Shown: piece after piece, positions 46,554 to 57,675 of the stretch | How positions within the stretch are numbered: position 1 is the first letter of the stretch | Layout of the letters: every line of letters starts with the position of its first letter | Origin: Citrobacter sedlakii NBRC 105722 | GTDB lineage: Bacteria; Pseudomonadota; Gammaproteobacteria; Enterobacterales; Enterobacteriaceae | NCBI RefSeq assembly: GCF_000759835.1 | Contig: NZ_BBNB01000009.1 | Location: 186,001-250,000, forward strand | DNA length: 64,000 nt | Reading direction: 5' to 3' | Translations under genes and position numbers: made by a program | The notes under the pieces: generated by a model | Databases searched by the model: none | What the model saw: the letters and a program-made list of their open reading frames with translations, nothing else | What the model was told of the DNA's origin: nothing

Positions 46554-48677
46554 ATGCTTAGCAAAAAATGTGGGCTGGCGTTTATTTTCACAGGCCTGAT
46601 GGCCTGGTATGTCATTCAGACGGGCACAGAGAGCCCGCCGCACCCTGAAAGCTGTTTACCATCACCCTATGCTGACTATAATCCTGCACCGGTTTTTACC
46701 CGGTGGCAGTGGGAATCGCCCGCAGAGCGGGGCCTGGCAAATTCGCCGAGAGCGTCCCTGGACGATACCAACATTCTGGTCTGGCTGGATGGCAAAAAAC
46801 GTATTGCAGCGGATAAAATGACGCTGGCGATCGCCGCCGACTGGAATACGCTGGCGCCGAAGCTGTCGGACTTACTTAAACAAGAAAATTTTAGCCTTCA
46901 GTCAGCGTCAATGCCTGTCGCTTACCTGGAAGAGGACTGGGGGCAGACCCTGCTATCACACAGACCGGAAGTGGCCACCAGCCTGGCTGAAAAATTTGTC
47001 ACGCCGAAATTATGGCAAGCACAACAGGCAGGCTATATCACGGCCAAAGAAGTTGAACACAAAACAAATCTGGCGATTTCACAGCATTGGTTATGGCGGG
47101 CGCCGCAGGAATTAATTAAACAGCCTGAACTACAAGAAGAAATATCGTTTACAGAGGCACGAAAAACCTACTCTGTAGGTGACACTAAACGAACCACTTA
47201 TCTGAAAATAATGGACGCCAGCGCTGTTTTTGGCGAGCCAAAAGTTGCGTTGATCCTAACAACATGTGTCGTATCGCCTAATCCTAATTATTCGTATCTA
47301 AAGGCAATAGCGAACAGAATCGACTACTGGAAAAACTTTACTCTCCTCGGGCCGGGCCTCAGGCCATTACAGAGCTATCTCTCTGACAAGCTCGTGCTGG
47401 AAGAGAGTATCAAACCCATTACCACCTACCTGAAGAAAAATAATCTGCAAAGCGAACTGGCTTCAGAGGTCACGGCATGGGTTAAAAAAGTACCGTTAGC
47501 GGAAACTACGCCTGAACGTCAGTCTGCTGAAACAACGTCATCCGACGCCATGAGCATGGTAACAATCACACTCAAAGATCTCCTTTCTGATACGGATGAC
47601 TCCCGGGAAATTAAGGAATACAAGGAACTTCCTGACGGTAATTCATTATTCGCCACGAAACGCTACGATCGCCAACAGCAAAATTACGTTTCGGAACTCT
47701 ATATCACCGAGCCCGGAAATCCGCAGCATGCCACCCACCTTTGGCAAGGGGAAAGCCTGTCCGGTTTAACGTTGGTCCATAAAGGACAGAAGGCCTGGTT
47801 CAAAACGTCTTCAGGCCAGTGGTTTGAACTGAATATCCCCACCAGAGAAATAGCTACGCTGGCTTTAAATGAAGAAACTGGCGTGACATCATGGTTCAGC
47901 GATGCGAACGGGAATCCCATTACCTTTTCGAGCGACTATAGCGACGAGGGGAAAGGATGTTTGATTTTTCGCCGTATCGATCCGCGTATATCTCCGCCAG
48001 AAAATAGCCTGTTCAAAACTTGTCGTAACCATTTCGCCAGCGGAAACTCCATTCAACCGGTCCTGATTTCAACCCCTGGCTATTTTTGGCTTGAAGACAG
48101 CAATGGATTAGTCAAACTTAATTCAGAAACCGGAAGAGCTGAACTCTCGTATACGGTTCCTTTCCGATCGCCAGCCGATATCAGAAGCCGCCGCATCGAT
48201 TTATCTGCCGATGACATTACCCGACATACGCCATATCCGCTGGGCTCCAGTGAGGCCCACTGGATAGCGCTGCATTATCAACATCAATCACCGCTTCAAC
48301 ATCACATGAATGCCTGGCGAATGGGGACCTATTTTATTGATAGTCTCAGCGGCAAATGGCGCTTTAGCGCAGAGCTTAAAAATGCTGACAGTATCACTGC
48401 AACCGCCCGTTCCGCTCATGGACGCTTTTTTGCTCAGGCAGGTTGTGAAAAACCGGCGGGTTCAGGAATAACCGCTGATATCTGGGATGTCGCCAGCGCG
48501 ACAAAAATTGCATCATTGCACCGGCTTCGCTACTGCGGGTTAAAAAACATGGCTTTTAACTGGCAGGGAAATACGTTGATCCTGGTTTTTCATGACAGGT
48601 TGATACGCGTCAGACTGCCTGATAACAGACAAGATGCCGCCACTGCAGAGGCGATTCCCACTGAGTCGAAGAATTAA
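46554..48677 (+). CDS. Uncharacterised 707-residue membrane-anchored or secreted protein
   Basis: I do not recognise this protein. A short basic start (MLSKK) is followed by a hydrophobic helix at about residues 6-22, so it is exported with either a signal peptide or an N-terminal anchor. Residues 40-330 look alpha-rich; a Ser/Thr/Glu-rich linker is near 320-345. From about 350 to 690 there are many short beta-strand-like repeats with Trp/Gly (HLWQGESLSGL, WFELNIP, GYFWLEDSNGL, AFNWQGNTLILVFH), as in a beta-propeller. Several cysteines occur in the C-terminal half. Codon use is less GC-rich than in flanking genes. It sits between rpsF and yjfY, adjacent in E. coli K-12. Confidence 0.85.
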   Translation: MLSKKCGLAFIFTGLMAWYVIQTGTESPPHPESCLPSPYADYNPAPVFTRWQWESPAERGLANSPRASLDDTNILVWLDGKKRIAADKMTLAIAADWNTLAPKLSDLLKQENFSLQSASMPVAYLEEDWGQTLLSHRPEVATSLAEKFVTPKLWQAQQAGYITAKEVEHKTNLAISQHWLWRAPQELIKQPELQEEISFTEARKTYSVGDTKRTTYLKIMDASAVFGEPKVALILTTCVVSPNPNYSYLKAIANRIDYWKNFTLLGPGLRPLQSYLSDKLVLEESIKPITTYLKKNNLQSELASEVTAWVKKVPLAETTPERQSAETTSSDAMSMVTITLKDLLSDTDDSREIKEYKELPDGNSLFATKRYDRQQQNYVSELYITEPGNPQHATHLWQGESLSGLTLVHKGQKAWFKTSSGQWFELNIPTREIATLALNEETGVTSWFSDANGNPITFSSDYSDEGKGCLIFRRIDPRISPPENSLFKTCRNHFASGNSIQPVLISTPGYFWLEDSNGLVKLNSETGRAELSYTVPFRSPADIRSRRIDLSADDITRHTPYPLGSSEAHWIALHYQHQSPLQHHMNAWRMGTYFIDSLSGKWRFSAELKNADSITATARSAHGRFFAQAGCEKPAGSGITADIWDVASATKIASLHRLRYCGLKNMAFNWQGNTLILVFHDRLIRVRLPDNRQDAATAEAIPTESKN

Positions 48678-48824
48678 TTCTGCTATGCCTGATGCGGTAA
48701 TTTTTTGAACAACTGCATCAGAAAAGGTCGCCATCGACATTGCGGGTAGCGATTAAAATAAGATCAACAGGGGTTACCCCAAAAACGGTCTCGCTCATCC
48801 GAGTTAGCAGTCGAGGAGGTAGGT

Positions 48825-49100
48825 ATGCGAACCCGTATGATAGCCCTTCTGGCTGGGCTTTTGCTTGGCGCCAATGCGCTTGCCGCCATTGAGATTGATA
48901 ACCAGCAGGCCAGAAATATGGATGATGTTCAGAGCTTAGGCGTCATTTACATCAACCATAACGTCGCCACGGAAAGCGACGCTAAAGATGCGCTGAACGA
49001 CGAAGCCGATGCGCAAGGCGCGACGTATTACCATGTCATTTTGATCCGCGAACCCGGCAGCAATGGCAACATCCACCCCAGCGCAGAGATTTTTCGCTAG
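48825..49100 (+). CDS. yjfY: DUF1471 secreted small protein YjfY
   Basis: A 91-residue periplasmic protein of the DUF1471 (YhcN/BhsA) family. The signal peptide (MRTRMIALLAGLLLGANALA) is followed by the mature YdgH-like fold ending in TYYHVILIREPGSNGNIH. The family contributes to stress and biofilm phenotypes. A GAGGAGGTAGGT site precedes the ATG. Confidence 0.92.
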   Translation: MRTRMIALLAGLLLGANALAAIEIDNQQARNMDDVQSLGVIYINHNVATESDAKDALNDEADAQGATYYHVILIREPGSNGNIHPSAEIFR

Positions 49101-49141
49101 CACCAGGTAAACCAACGAAAAATAATGCCATACTCTGATTT

Positions 49142-49167
49142 GCCCCCTTTGCAGGGGGCTTTTTTTG
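49142..49167 (+). terminator. Terminator after yjfY
   Basis: GCCCCC-TTTGCA-GGGGGC stem followed by eight T residues, between convergent yjfY and ulaF. Confidence 0.9.
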
Positions 49168-49249
49168 CAAAAACCGCCAGAACCTGACCGATTACCTCCC
49201 CGCCAGGGAGTGAGTTCCGGCGCTATTTACTTCTTCACTTCTTGCAGCT

Positions 49250-49936
49250 TCACGTCTGCCCATAGTAAGCGTTCGGACCGTGTTTACGCATGAAGTGTTT
49301 GTTCATCAGATAATCGTCGATGGGGCTGAGGTCTGGGTTAATCCCCCGCGCAATCCATGCCATCCGCGCTACCTCCTCCATGACCACGGCATTATGCACC
49401 GCATCGTGAGCATCTTTGCCCCACGCAAATGGGCCGTGCTGATACACCACAACTCCCGGCGTATGCAGCGGTTCAATGTCGCCCAGCGTTTCGATGATTA
49501 CCATGCCCGTATTGAGCTCGTACTCACCCTGCACTTCTGCTTCGCTCAGCGCCCGGGTACAAGGGATGTCGCCAAAAAAGTAATCTGCGTGGGTGGTGCC
49601 GAGCGCCGGTATCGCCAGCCCCGCCTGTGCCCAGGCGGTGGCGTGGGTGGAGTGGGTATGCACGACGCCCCCGAGTGACGGATAATGGCGGTACAGCGCA
49701 AGATGCGTAGCGGTATCGGATGAAGGACGATACCGCCCCTCCACGACATGACCGTCCATGTCGACCACCACCATGTCATCAACCGTCATAGTCTCGTAAG
49801 GGACCCCGCTCGGTTTTATCACGACCAGGCCGCGTTCCCGGTCGATGGCGCTGACGTTGCCCCAGGTAAAGGTCACCAGGCCATAGCGAGGAAGATCCAT
49901 GTTGGCGTTAAACACCTGCTGCTTTAACATCTGCAT
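49250..49936 (-). CDS. ulaF: L-ribulose-5-phosphate 4-epimerase UlaF
   Basis: A 228-residue class II aldolase-fold epimerase that makes D-xylulose-5-phosphate, last step of anaerobic L-ascorbate use. Zinc-site histidines lie in [13 protein letters not shown] (about residues 94-106), and the catalytic-region [12 protein letters not shown] follows. Start at 49936 matches E. coli; an ATG directly before it overlaps the ulaE stop as ATGA and is equally possible. Confidence 0.96.
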   Translation of the reverse strand: MQMLKQQVFNANMDLPRYGLVTFTWGNVSAIDRERGLVVIKPSGVPYETMTVDDMVVVDMDGHVVEGRYRPSSDTATHLALYRHYPSLGGVVHTHSTHATAWAQAGLAIPALGTTHADYFFGDIPCTRALSEAEVQGEYELNTGMVIIETLGDIEPLHTPGVVVYQHGPFAWGKDAHDAVHNAVVMEEVARMAWIARGINPDLSPIDDYLMNKHFMRKHGPNAYYGQT

Positions 49937-50790
49937 CATGCTGACTCCACCAGACCTGCGCTGACCATGCGCGCTTTCACCCAGTCGCGCGCTTTCGCCA
50001 CCTCACGCGCCGGATCGTCCGCCGTTTCGCTCCACATCTCAATCAGGTATGGCCCGCAATACCCACTCTGCTTGAGCGTCGCAAAACAACGTTCAAAATC
50101 GACAACGCCTTCGCCAAACGGCACGTTCTTGAATACGCCCGGCTTCGTGTCTTTTACATGAACCGCCACGATATGACCTATCCCGGCCTGCAGCTCCATC
50201 TGAACATCGTTATCCCATGCCGACAGGTTGCCGATATCGGGATACAACTGGAACCACGGATTATTCAGATAGTGCGCGTAGCCTAACGCCTTACTGATGG
50301 AGTTCATCAGAGGGTAATCCATGATCTCCATCGCCAGCGTCACCTGCGCCCGGCTAGCCATCTCTACGCTCTCTTTCAGACCGTCACGAAAACGACGGCG
50401 CGTCTCGTTATTGGCTTCCTGATAATAGACGTCGTAGCCGGCTAACTGGATCACACGGATCCCGATATCCTGCGCCAACTGAATCGCCTTGCGCATGATC
50501 TCCAGGCCCTGAGCGCGCACCGCGTCATCTTCGCTTCCTAACGGAAAACGACGATGGGCGCTCAGGCACATGGATGGAATACGCACGCCAGTCTCCGCAA
50601 TGGCGCTCACCAGCGTCAGTCGCTGTTCGCGGCTCCAGTCGAGTCGCGCAAGGCGCGCATCGGTCTCATCCACCGACATTTCAACGAAGTCAAAACCCAG
50701 CGTGTTCGCCATCCGCAGGCGCTCCAGCCAGCACTCCCCGGCAGGGAGCGCTTTTTCATAGATGCCTAACGGGTTCTGTTTCGACAGCAT
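49936..50790 (-). CDS. ulaE: L-xylulose-5-phosphate 3-epimerase UlaE
   Basis: A 284-residue TIM-barrel isomerase converting L-xylulose-5-phosphate to L-ribulose-5-phosphate. Metal-binding acidic residues are in [26 protein letters not shown] and YLIEMWSE. It follows ulaD by 9 bases and is coupled to ulaF. Confidence 0.97.
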   Translation of the reverse strand: MLSKQNPLGIYEKALPAGECWLERLRMANTLGFDFVEMSVDETDARLARLDWSREQRLTLVSAIAETGVRIPSMCLSAHRRFPLGSEDDAVRAQGLEIMRKAIQLAQDIGIRVIQLAGYDVYYQEANNETRRRFRDGLKESVEMASRAQVTLAMEIMDYPLMNSISKALGYAHYLNNPWFQLYPDIGNLSAWDNDVQMELQAGIGHIVAVHVKDTKPGVFKNVPFGEGVVDFERCFATLKQSGYCGPYLIEMWSETADDPAREVAKARDWVKARMVSAGLVESA

Positions 50791-50799
50791 ATCCGCTCC

Positions 50800-51453
50800 T
50801 TATCCCCACAGTTGGGCGATGGAACGTTTAAACTGGCGCGCCGCTTCAACCGGAGAGTCGGCATCGCGAATGCTGCGCCCGGCAATAAAGACGTGAACAG
50901 GAATCCCTTTGAACAGCGGCAGATCTTCCAGCGTCAGGCCACCGGTCACGGTCACTTTAAAGCCCATATCGGCAAGGCGCCTGATGGCGCTGATATCCGC
51001 CTCGCCCCATGCAACGCCCGCCGCCTGCGCGTCACGGCTACGGTGATAAACCACCTGCTGGATGCCCGCATCACGCCACTGCTGCGCCTGCTCCCAGGTC
51101 CAGTATCCGGTCAGCTCAATCTGTACGTCGCCGTTAAACTCTTTCGCCACATCCAGCGCGCCTTTCGCAGTGTTGATATCAGCGCAACAGATGACGGTCA
51201 CCCAGTCGGCGTTGGCTTCAAAGCACATCCGGGACAGGATCTTGCCCGCGTCGGCGATTTTGGCGTCCGCCAGTACGATTTTATGTGGATAGAGCGCTTT
51301 CAGGTCACGCACCGCGCGTACCCCTTCCCCAACGCAGAGAATGGTGCCCACCTCAATAATGTCTACTTCTTCCGCAATCAGGCGGGTGGTCTCGTAGGCG
51401 TGAGACAGCGTTTGATTATCCAGCGCAACCTGTAACATGGGTAACTGAGACAT
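50800..51453 (-). CDS. ulaD: 3-keto-L-gulonate-6-phosphate decarboxylase UlaD
   Basis: A 217-residue orotidine-monophosphate-decarboxylase-superfamily enzyme; Mg-dependent, yields L-xylulose-5-phosphate and CO2. The hallmark DxKxxD cluster is in [13 protein letters not shown] at about residues 60-72, with [18 protein letters not shown] later. Confidence 0.97.
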   Translation of the reverse strand: MSQLPMLQVALDNQTLSHAYETTRLIAEEVDIIEVGTILCVGEGVRAVRDLKALYPHKIVLADAKIADAGKILSRMCFEANADWVTVICCADINTAKGALDVAKEFNGDVQIELTGYWTWEQAQQWRDAGIQQVVYHRSRDAQAAGVAWGEADISAIRRLADMGFKVTVTGGLTLEDLPLFKGIPVHVFIAGRSIRDADSPVEAARQFKRSIAQLWG

Positions 51454-51465
51454 ATGAAATTCCTC

Positions 51466-51933
51466 TTAAACAGCCGCCGCGGTGGCGTTATCAATTAAAT
51501 CAAGCACATCCTGCTCGGTGCGGCAGGCGCGTAAACGGTCAAAATTGGCCTCGTCTTCAAACAGATTCACGATCTGCATGATGCCCACTTCCTGATGGGT
51601 ATTCGCATCAACGGCGGCCATGGTGATCAGGATATCGACCGGATCGTTATCTTCGTGGTTAAACGCCAGCGGCGTCTTCAACGTTACCAACGAGAAACCG
51701 GTTTTCTTAACGCCCTCTTCCGGTCGGCCATGCGGCATCGCCAGCCCAGGGGCAATCACGAAGTACGGGCCAAACTGCGCTACGCCATCAAGAATGGCCT
51801 GATAGTAGCGCGGCTCGACGACATCAGCGGCCACCAGCAGGTCAACGCCAATCTTCACGGCCTCTTGCCAGGTGCTGGCTTCAGCCTGCAAACGGACAGA
51901 ATGGTTTTGCGCCAGCGAATCACGTAGTTTCAT
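51466..51933 (-). CDS. ulaC: Ascorbate-specific PTS EIIA component UlaC
   Basis: A 155-residue phosphotransferase IIA protein of the mannitol/fructose type. The phosphorylated histidine is H68 in [14 protein letters not shown]. Passes phosphate from HPr to UlaB. Confidence 0.96.
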   Translation of the reverse strand: MKLRDSLAQNHSVRLQAEASTWQEAVKIGVDLLVAADVVEPRYYQAILDGVAQFGPYFVIAPGLAMPHGRPEEGVKKTGFSLVTLKTPLAFNHEDNDPVDILITMAAVDANTHQEVGIMQIVNLFEDEANFDRLRACRTEQDVLDLIDNATAAAV

Positions 51934-51942
51934 GACGCCCCC

Positions 51943-52248
51943 TTACTTCACATCCTGCGGAAAATGTTGTTTGATCACTTCCAGCAGCTTTGGGCCAAAG
52001 TCAGCGGGCGATAACATATTGCGAACGCCCACCACATACTTGTTACCTGTCACGCTAATCTCACCGGCGATATGGGTTGAGGCGATGATGATGTCGGCGC
52101 CGCCCAGCTCGCTTTTGTACTCGCCGACAGCACAGCTGTTTACCGTGTGGTCGATATTGGATTGGGTTAAAAACTGATCCACTTTCATTTTCATGATCAT
52201 GGAACTCCCTTGCCCGTTGCCACATACAGCCAGAATACGTACGGTCAT
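51943..52248 (-). CDS. ulaB: Ascorbate-specific PTS EIIB component UlaB
   Basis: A 101-residue IIB protein with the phosphorylated cysteine C9 in [10 protein letters not shown]. Start [10 protein letters not shown] is chosen by E. coli length; the frame allows three extra residues upstream. Confidence 0.96.
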   Translation of the reverse strand: MTVRILAVCGNGQGSSMIMKMKVDQFLTQSNIDHTVNSCAVGEYKSELGGADIIIASTHIAGEISVTGNKYVVGVRNMLSPADFGPKLLEVIKQHFPQDVK

Positions 52249-52263
52249 AATCCACACTCCTCA

Positions 52264-53715
<1,452 letters not shown>

Positions 53716-53727
53716 TCACTCTAGTAA

Positions 53728-53768
53728 TCACAAATAATCATCACAAGATTAAATTTGATTATTTGTGA
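53728..53768. promoter_or_regulatory. UlaR operator pair upstream of ulaA
   Basis: A 13-base sequence TCACAAATAATCA and its exact inverse TGATTATTTGTGA are separated by 15 bases, about 70-110 bases before the ulaA start. This suits two half-sites of a DeoR-family repressor. TGTGACGCATCACGCA overlapping the right arm is an 8-of-10 CRP match. The remaining AT-rich 360-base gap also contains a half-dyad nearer ulaG, listed separately. Confidence 0.65.
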
Positions 53769-53977
53769 CGCATCACGCAAATTATTTCCCCTCTTTTCAT
53801 AATGGATTTCATGATATAACCAGAAAACAGAATTACTCTTTATTTTTCATGGAATTAATTAAACATACACGCTCAATTACCGGCATAATCCGGTATTGAC
53901 CGTGTGATCAATAAGGTAAAACCCCACGTTCCCCCCATTGCAAACCGCTCAAAATGGTGACAACATGAATCACATCA

Positions 53978-53992
53978 AATCATAAAATGATT
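53978..53992. promoter_or_regulatory. UlaR-type dyad near ulaG
   Basis: AATCAT-AAA-ATGATT, flanked by ATCAAA/TTTGAT, 29 bases before the ulaG start. It shares the AATCA/TGATT core with the ulaA-side sites and probably mediates looping repression of both promoters by UlaR. Confidence 0.55.
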
Positions 53993-54020
53993 ACTTTTGA
54001 TTGAACCCAGGAGTCAAACA

Positions 54021-55085
54021 ATGAGTAAAGTGAATACCATCACCCGTGAATCATGGATCCTGAACACTTTTCCTGAATGGGGAAGCTGGCTGAACGAAGA
54101 GATTGAACAAGAACGCGTGGCGCCAGGCACATTTGCAATGTGGTGGCTGGGGTGTACCGGCATCTGGCTGAAATCCGAAGGCGGCACCAATGTGTGCGTG
54201 GATTTCTGGTGCGGTACCGGAAAACAAAGTCACGGTAACCCGCTGATGAAGACCGGCCACCAGATGCAGCGTATGGCGGGCGTAAAAAAATTGCAGCCAA
54301 ACCTGCGCACCACGCCATTTGTGCTGGATCCTTTCGCGATTCGCCAGATCAACGCGGTGCTGGCAACACACGATCATAACGATCACATTGATGTCAATGT
54401 GGCGGCAGCGGTGATGCAAAACTGCGCGGACGATGTGCCGTTCATTGGGCCGCAGACCTGCGTGGACCTTTGGATAGGTTGGGGTGTGCCGAAATCGCGC
54501 TGCATCGTGGTAAAACCAGGCGATGTGGTTAAAGTAAAAGATATTGAAATACATGCCCTTGACGCGTTTGACCGCACCGCGCTGATCACACTTCCGGCGG
54601 ACCAGAAAGCCGCAGGCGTTCTGCCTGACGGCATGGATGCGCGCGCCGTAAACTATCTGTTCAAAACGCCGGGGGGGACGCTGTACCACAGCGGAGATTC
54701 CCACTACTCCAACTACTATGCGAAGCACGGCAACGAGCATCAGATCGACGTGGCGCTGGGCTCCTATGGCGAAAACCCACGCGGTATCACCGATAAAATG
54801 ACCAGCGCAGACATTCTGCGCATGGCGGAATCCCTGAACACGAAAGTCGTGATCCCGTTCCACCATGATATCTGGTCAAATTTCCAGGCCGATCCGCAGG
54901 AGATCCGCGTCTTGTGGGAAATGAAAAAAGATCGCCTTAAATACGGTTTTAAGCCGTTCATCTGGCAGGTTGGCGGGAAATTCACCTGGCCTTTGGATAA
55001 GGATAACTTTGAATATCACTATCCGCGCGGCTTTGACGACTGCTTCACTATTGAGCCCGATCTGCCGTTTAAATCGTTCCTGTAA
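54021..55085 (+). CDS. ulaG: L-ascorbate-6-phosphate lactonase UlaG
   Basis: A 354-residue metallo-beta-lactamase-fold lactonase, first catabolic enzyme of ascorbate use. The metal motif HxHxDH is in [12 protein letters not shown], near residues 112-123. Start [12 protein letters not shown] follows an AGGAGT site; the frame opens 8 codons earlier but those lie in the operator region. Confidence 0.97.
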   Translation: MSKVNTITRESWILNTFPEWGSWLNEEIEQERVAPGTFAMWWLGCTGIWLKSEGGTNVCVDFWCGTGKQSHGNPLMKTGHQMQRMAGVKKLQPNLRTTPFVLDPFAIRQINAVLATHDHNDHIDVNVAAAVMQNCADDVPFIGPQTCVDLWIGWGVPKSRCIVVKPGDVVKVKDIEIHALDAFDRTALITLPADQKAAGVLPDGMDARAVNYLFKTPGGTLYHSGDSHYSNYYAKHGNEHQIDVALGSYGENPRGITDKMTSADILRMAESLNTKVVIPFHHDIWSNFQADPQEIRVLWEMKKDRLKYGFKPFIWQVGGKFTWPLDKDNFEYHYPRGFDDCFTIEPDLPFKSFL

Positions 55086-55093
55086 TCGCGATA

Positions 55094-55119
55094 ATGCCGG
55101 GTTTTCCCGGCATTTTTTT
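55094..55119 (+). terminator. Terminator of ulaG
   Basis: ATGCCGGG-TTTT-CCCGGCAT stem and a run of T, 8 bases after the ulaG stop. It separates ulaG from ulaR. Confidence 0.88.
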
Positions 55120-55190
55120 CATATTTACTTTAGTATTTTCAGGCTATTTCAAATATCATCTTTTAAAATCATTTTGTATCGGAATAGCTC

Positions 55191-55946
55191 ATGACTGAAG
55201 CGCAAAGACATCAAATTTTGCTGGATATGCTGGCACAACTGGGCTTTGTCACCGTGGAAAATGTCGTTGAACGTTTGGGTATCTCCCCTGCAACGGCACG
55301 CCGGGATATCAATAAACTTGATGAGAGCGGCAAGCTAAAAAAAGTGCGAAACGGAGCCGAAGCCATCGCCCAGCAGCGCCCACGCTGGACGCCAATGAAC
55401 CTGCATCAGGCCCAAAACCACGATGAAAAAGTTCGTATCGCGAAAGCCGCCTCCCAGTTGGTCAATCCGGGGGAAAGCGTTGTGATTAACTGCGGCTCCA
55501 CTGCCTTTTTGTTGGGGCGCGAGATGTGTGGTAAACCTGTGCAGATCATCACCAACTATCTTCCTCTGGCCAATTACCTGATCGATCAGGAGCATGACAG
55601 CGTGATCATCATGGGCGGCCAGTACAATAAAACCCAGTCGATCACCCTGAGCCCCCAGGGCAGTGAAAACAGTCTCTATGCCGGACACTGGATGTTCACC
55701 AGCGGTAAAGGGCTGACCACGGATGGCCTGTACAAAACGGACATGCTCACCGCTATGGCCGAGCAAAAAATGCTGAGTGTGGTCGGCAAGCTGGTCGTCT
55801 TGGTCGACAGCAGCAAAGTGGGCGAACGGGCGGGGATGCTGTTCAGTCGCGCAGATCAGATCGATATGCTTATCACCGGCAAACATGCTAACCCTGAAAT
55901 CCTGAAACAGCTTGAGGCGCAGGGCGTAAGCATTATACGCGTTTAA
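55191..55946 (+). CDS. ulaR: Ascorbate utilisation repressor UlaR
   Basis: A 251-residue DeoR-family repressor. N-terminal winged HTH (residues about 3-57, [22 protein letters not shown]) and a C-terminal sugar-phosphate-sensing domain with [15 protein letters not shown]-ascorbate-6-phosphate is the inducer in E. coli. The 3' end overlaps convergent yjfP by four bases. Confidence 0.97.
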   Translation: MTEAQRHQILLDMLAQLGFVTVENVVERLGISPATARRDINKLDESGKLKKVRNGAEAIAQQRPRWTPMNLHQAQNHDEKVRIAKAASQLVNPGESVVINCGSTAFLLGREMCGKPVQIITNYLPLANYLIDQEHDSVIIMGGQYNKTQSITLSPQGSENSLYAGHWMFTSGKGLTTDGLYKTDMLTAMAEQKMLSVVGKLVVLVDSSKVGERAGMLFSRADQIDMLITGKHANPEILKQLEAQGVSIIRV

Positions 55947-56692
55947 AGGTGCTGACGAAAAAAAGAGACCGTCGCCGCCAGGGCTTCGGGCGTGATGCGA
56001 TGGCGCACGCCCGTCTGCCACTCACAGGTCAGATTCCGGTCTCGTCCAGCCTGCGCCAGCGCCCGCTGCAAGCGAAACGATTCTTCTGCTGGCACGACAT
56101 CATCCTCCACTCCATGCCATAACAGCAGCGGCCTGTCGGACACCTGTTCCAGCTGTTGCGAGACATCCCACTTCGCCAGTGGCGCGATAACGCTGTCGAA
56201 CGCCGCCTGCTGCGCTGGCGTATCCAACGCCGAAGGGGGAAACAGCGTTTTTGCCAGACGGGTGAAGTAACCCGAGCCCATCAGGCTGGCCACGCAGCTG
56301 ACTTCAGGATGCTGCGTCATGATCCCGAGGGCGGTCATACCGCCCATTGACGCTCCCGCCACGGCAAGCCTGTCATCCTGCAGCCAGTTCTCCTGGAGAA
56401 TAGCCGCACGTAACGCAGTAAATTCCTGCATGTTTTGCTGCAAAATCTGCCAGAATCGCGTCATTCGCAACGGTGCGTTACCGCTGAAACGCGCGCCGTG
56501 TTCTGCGGCGTCTGGCATAATGACCCTAAAACCGGCCTGAGCCAGCGCGACGGCAAAGTAGCTGTAAACCAGCGCTGACGACGTGAACCCGTGATAGAAA
56601 ATGATACTCGGTAAAGGTGTATTGATTTTACCGGTTGGGAAAGCGTGCAGCAGGTGATGCTCCGCCAACTGACATGTTTCTATTTCAATCAT
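55943..56692 (-). CDS. yjfP: Serine esterase YjfP
   Basis: A 249-residue alpha/beta hydrolase. The oxyanion-hole region is [15 protein letters not shown], the nucleophile elbow is [12 protein letters not shown], acid candidates are in [16 protein letters not shown], and the catalytic His is in [11 protein letters not shown]. coli YjfP hydrolyses short-chain esters and carboxyl-protected beta-lactam-type esters; the physiological substrate is unknown. Confidence 0.95.
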   Translation of the reverse strand: MIEIETCQLAEHHLLHAFPTGKINTPLPSIIFYHGFTSSALVYSYFAVALAQAGFRVIMPDAAEHGARFSGNAPLRMTRFWQILQQNMQEFTALRAAILQENWLQDDRLAVAGASMGGMTALGIMTQHPEVSCVASLMGSGYFTRLAKTLFPPSALDTPAQQAAFDSVIAPLAKWDVSQQLEQVSDRPLLLWHGVEDDVVPAEESFRLQRALAQAGRDRNLTCEWQTGVRHRITPEALAATVSFFRQHL

Positions 56693-56874
56693 TTGCGGGT
56701 CCTTTTTTGTCCGGTACGCCACAGGGCGATCCATTAAGCAGTGTTAAGTGTTCAACAACGATTCATAATGTTGAGAACTGGATTACGCTTTCACGACATT
56801 TTCATTCGAAAATCGCGCGGAAGTTAACATTTCGGGAACATTCCCCCAAAGGGAAATTAAATAGGCACTACACT

Positions 56875-57204
56875 ATGACTATCAGTAAACGAGATAGAGT
56901 TATGCGTCGGCTTGTCCCTTTGATGCTGGTTATGTTGTTAACGGGATGCAGCGTACTTGAAGGTAAGCCGCAGCCAGCGCCACCCGTCGCCGATCATCCG
57001 CAGGAAATACGCCGCAATCAAACGCAAGGGTTGCAGCGAATGGGCACCGTCACCTCAATGGTGAGGGGGTCTCCGGATGACGCAATTGATGAGGTTAAAG
57101 CCAAAGCCGCCGCCGCGAAAGCCGATTATTACGTTATCGTCATGGTCGATGAGACGATCGTGACGGGTCAGTGGTATTCACAGGCCATTTTATATCGTAA
57201 ATAA
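56875..57204 (+). CDS. bsmA: Biofilm/stress lipoprotein BsmA (YjfO)
   Basis: A 109-residue DUF1471 lipoprotein. The lipobox LLTGC places the acylated cysteine at residue 25; the mature part ends QWYSQAILYRK. The start at 56875 gives the E. coli length, while ATG at 56902 (MRRLVPL) would give a tighter signal peptide of 16 residues and is a real alternative. Known role: peroxide/acid stress tolerance and biofilm-motility balance. Confidence 0.9.
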   Translation: MTISKRDRVMRRLVPLMLVMLLTGCSVLEGKPQPAPPVADHPQEIRRNQTQGLQRMGTVTSMVRGSPDDAIDEVKAKAAAAKADYYVIVMVDETIVTGQWYSQAILYRK

Positions 57205-57351
57205 AAGATGCTGAAATTTAAGTCAGTTTCACGTTGCTTTACGCCTCTATACGTTTATCTGTGCACAATAAACCGACAGCAGGAAGCTCGAGGTTTATTA
57301 CGGCGATGGAATGCCCTGCGTCTTGCGGGGAAACGTAAAATGGAGCTGACG

Positions 57352-57627
57352 ATGAACCAATCTCTTGCCTTATCCTCACTGCTACTTACTGCCGGGCTGA
57401 TAAGCACGACGGCGCAATCTGCCGAATTTGCCAGCGCGGACTGCGTGACGGGCCTCAATGAAATTGGCCTGATTTCAGTCAGTAATATTTCAGGAAATCC
57501 ACAGGACGTGGAGCGTATCGTGGCGCTTAAAGCCGATGAACAAGGCGCTTCGTGGTATCGCATTGTGCAGATGTATGAAGAACAGCAGCCTGATAACTGG
57601 CGCGTCCAGGCCATCCTTTACGCCTGA
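57352..57627 (+). CDS. yjfN: DUF1471 periplasmic protein YjfN, reported DegP activator
   Basis: A 91-residue secreted DUF1471 protein: signal peptide of about 22 residues (cleavage near AQS/AEF), then EFASADCVTGLNEIGLIS and the C-terminal WRVQAILYA. E. coli YjfN has been reported to stimulate the protease DegP via its C-terminus, which fits the hydrophobic terminal residues here. The ATG at 57352 has a GGAG site; a start four codons earlier is also open. Confidence 0.9.
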   Translation: MNQSLALSSLLLTAGLISTTAQSAEFASADCVTGLNEIGLISVSNISGNPQDVERIVALKADEQGASWYRIVQMYEEQQPDNWRVQAILYA

Positions 57628-57642
57628 TTCTGCCCTTCCTGA

Positions 57643-57668
57643 GCCGGGTCAGCGTTGCGCCACCCGGC
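57643..57668. repeat. Short palindrome shared with 12875
   Basis: GCCGGGTCAG...CCACCCGGC hairpin between convergent yjfN and aidB, one base different from the copy beside ytfQ. Confidence 0.65.
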
Positions 57669-57675
57669 TAAGAGA

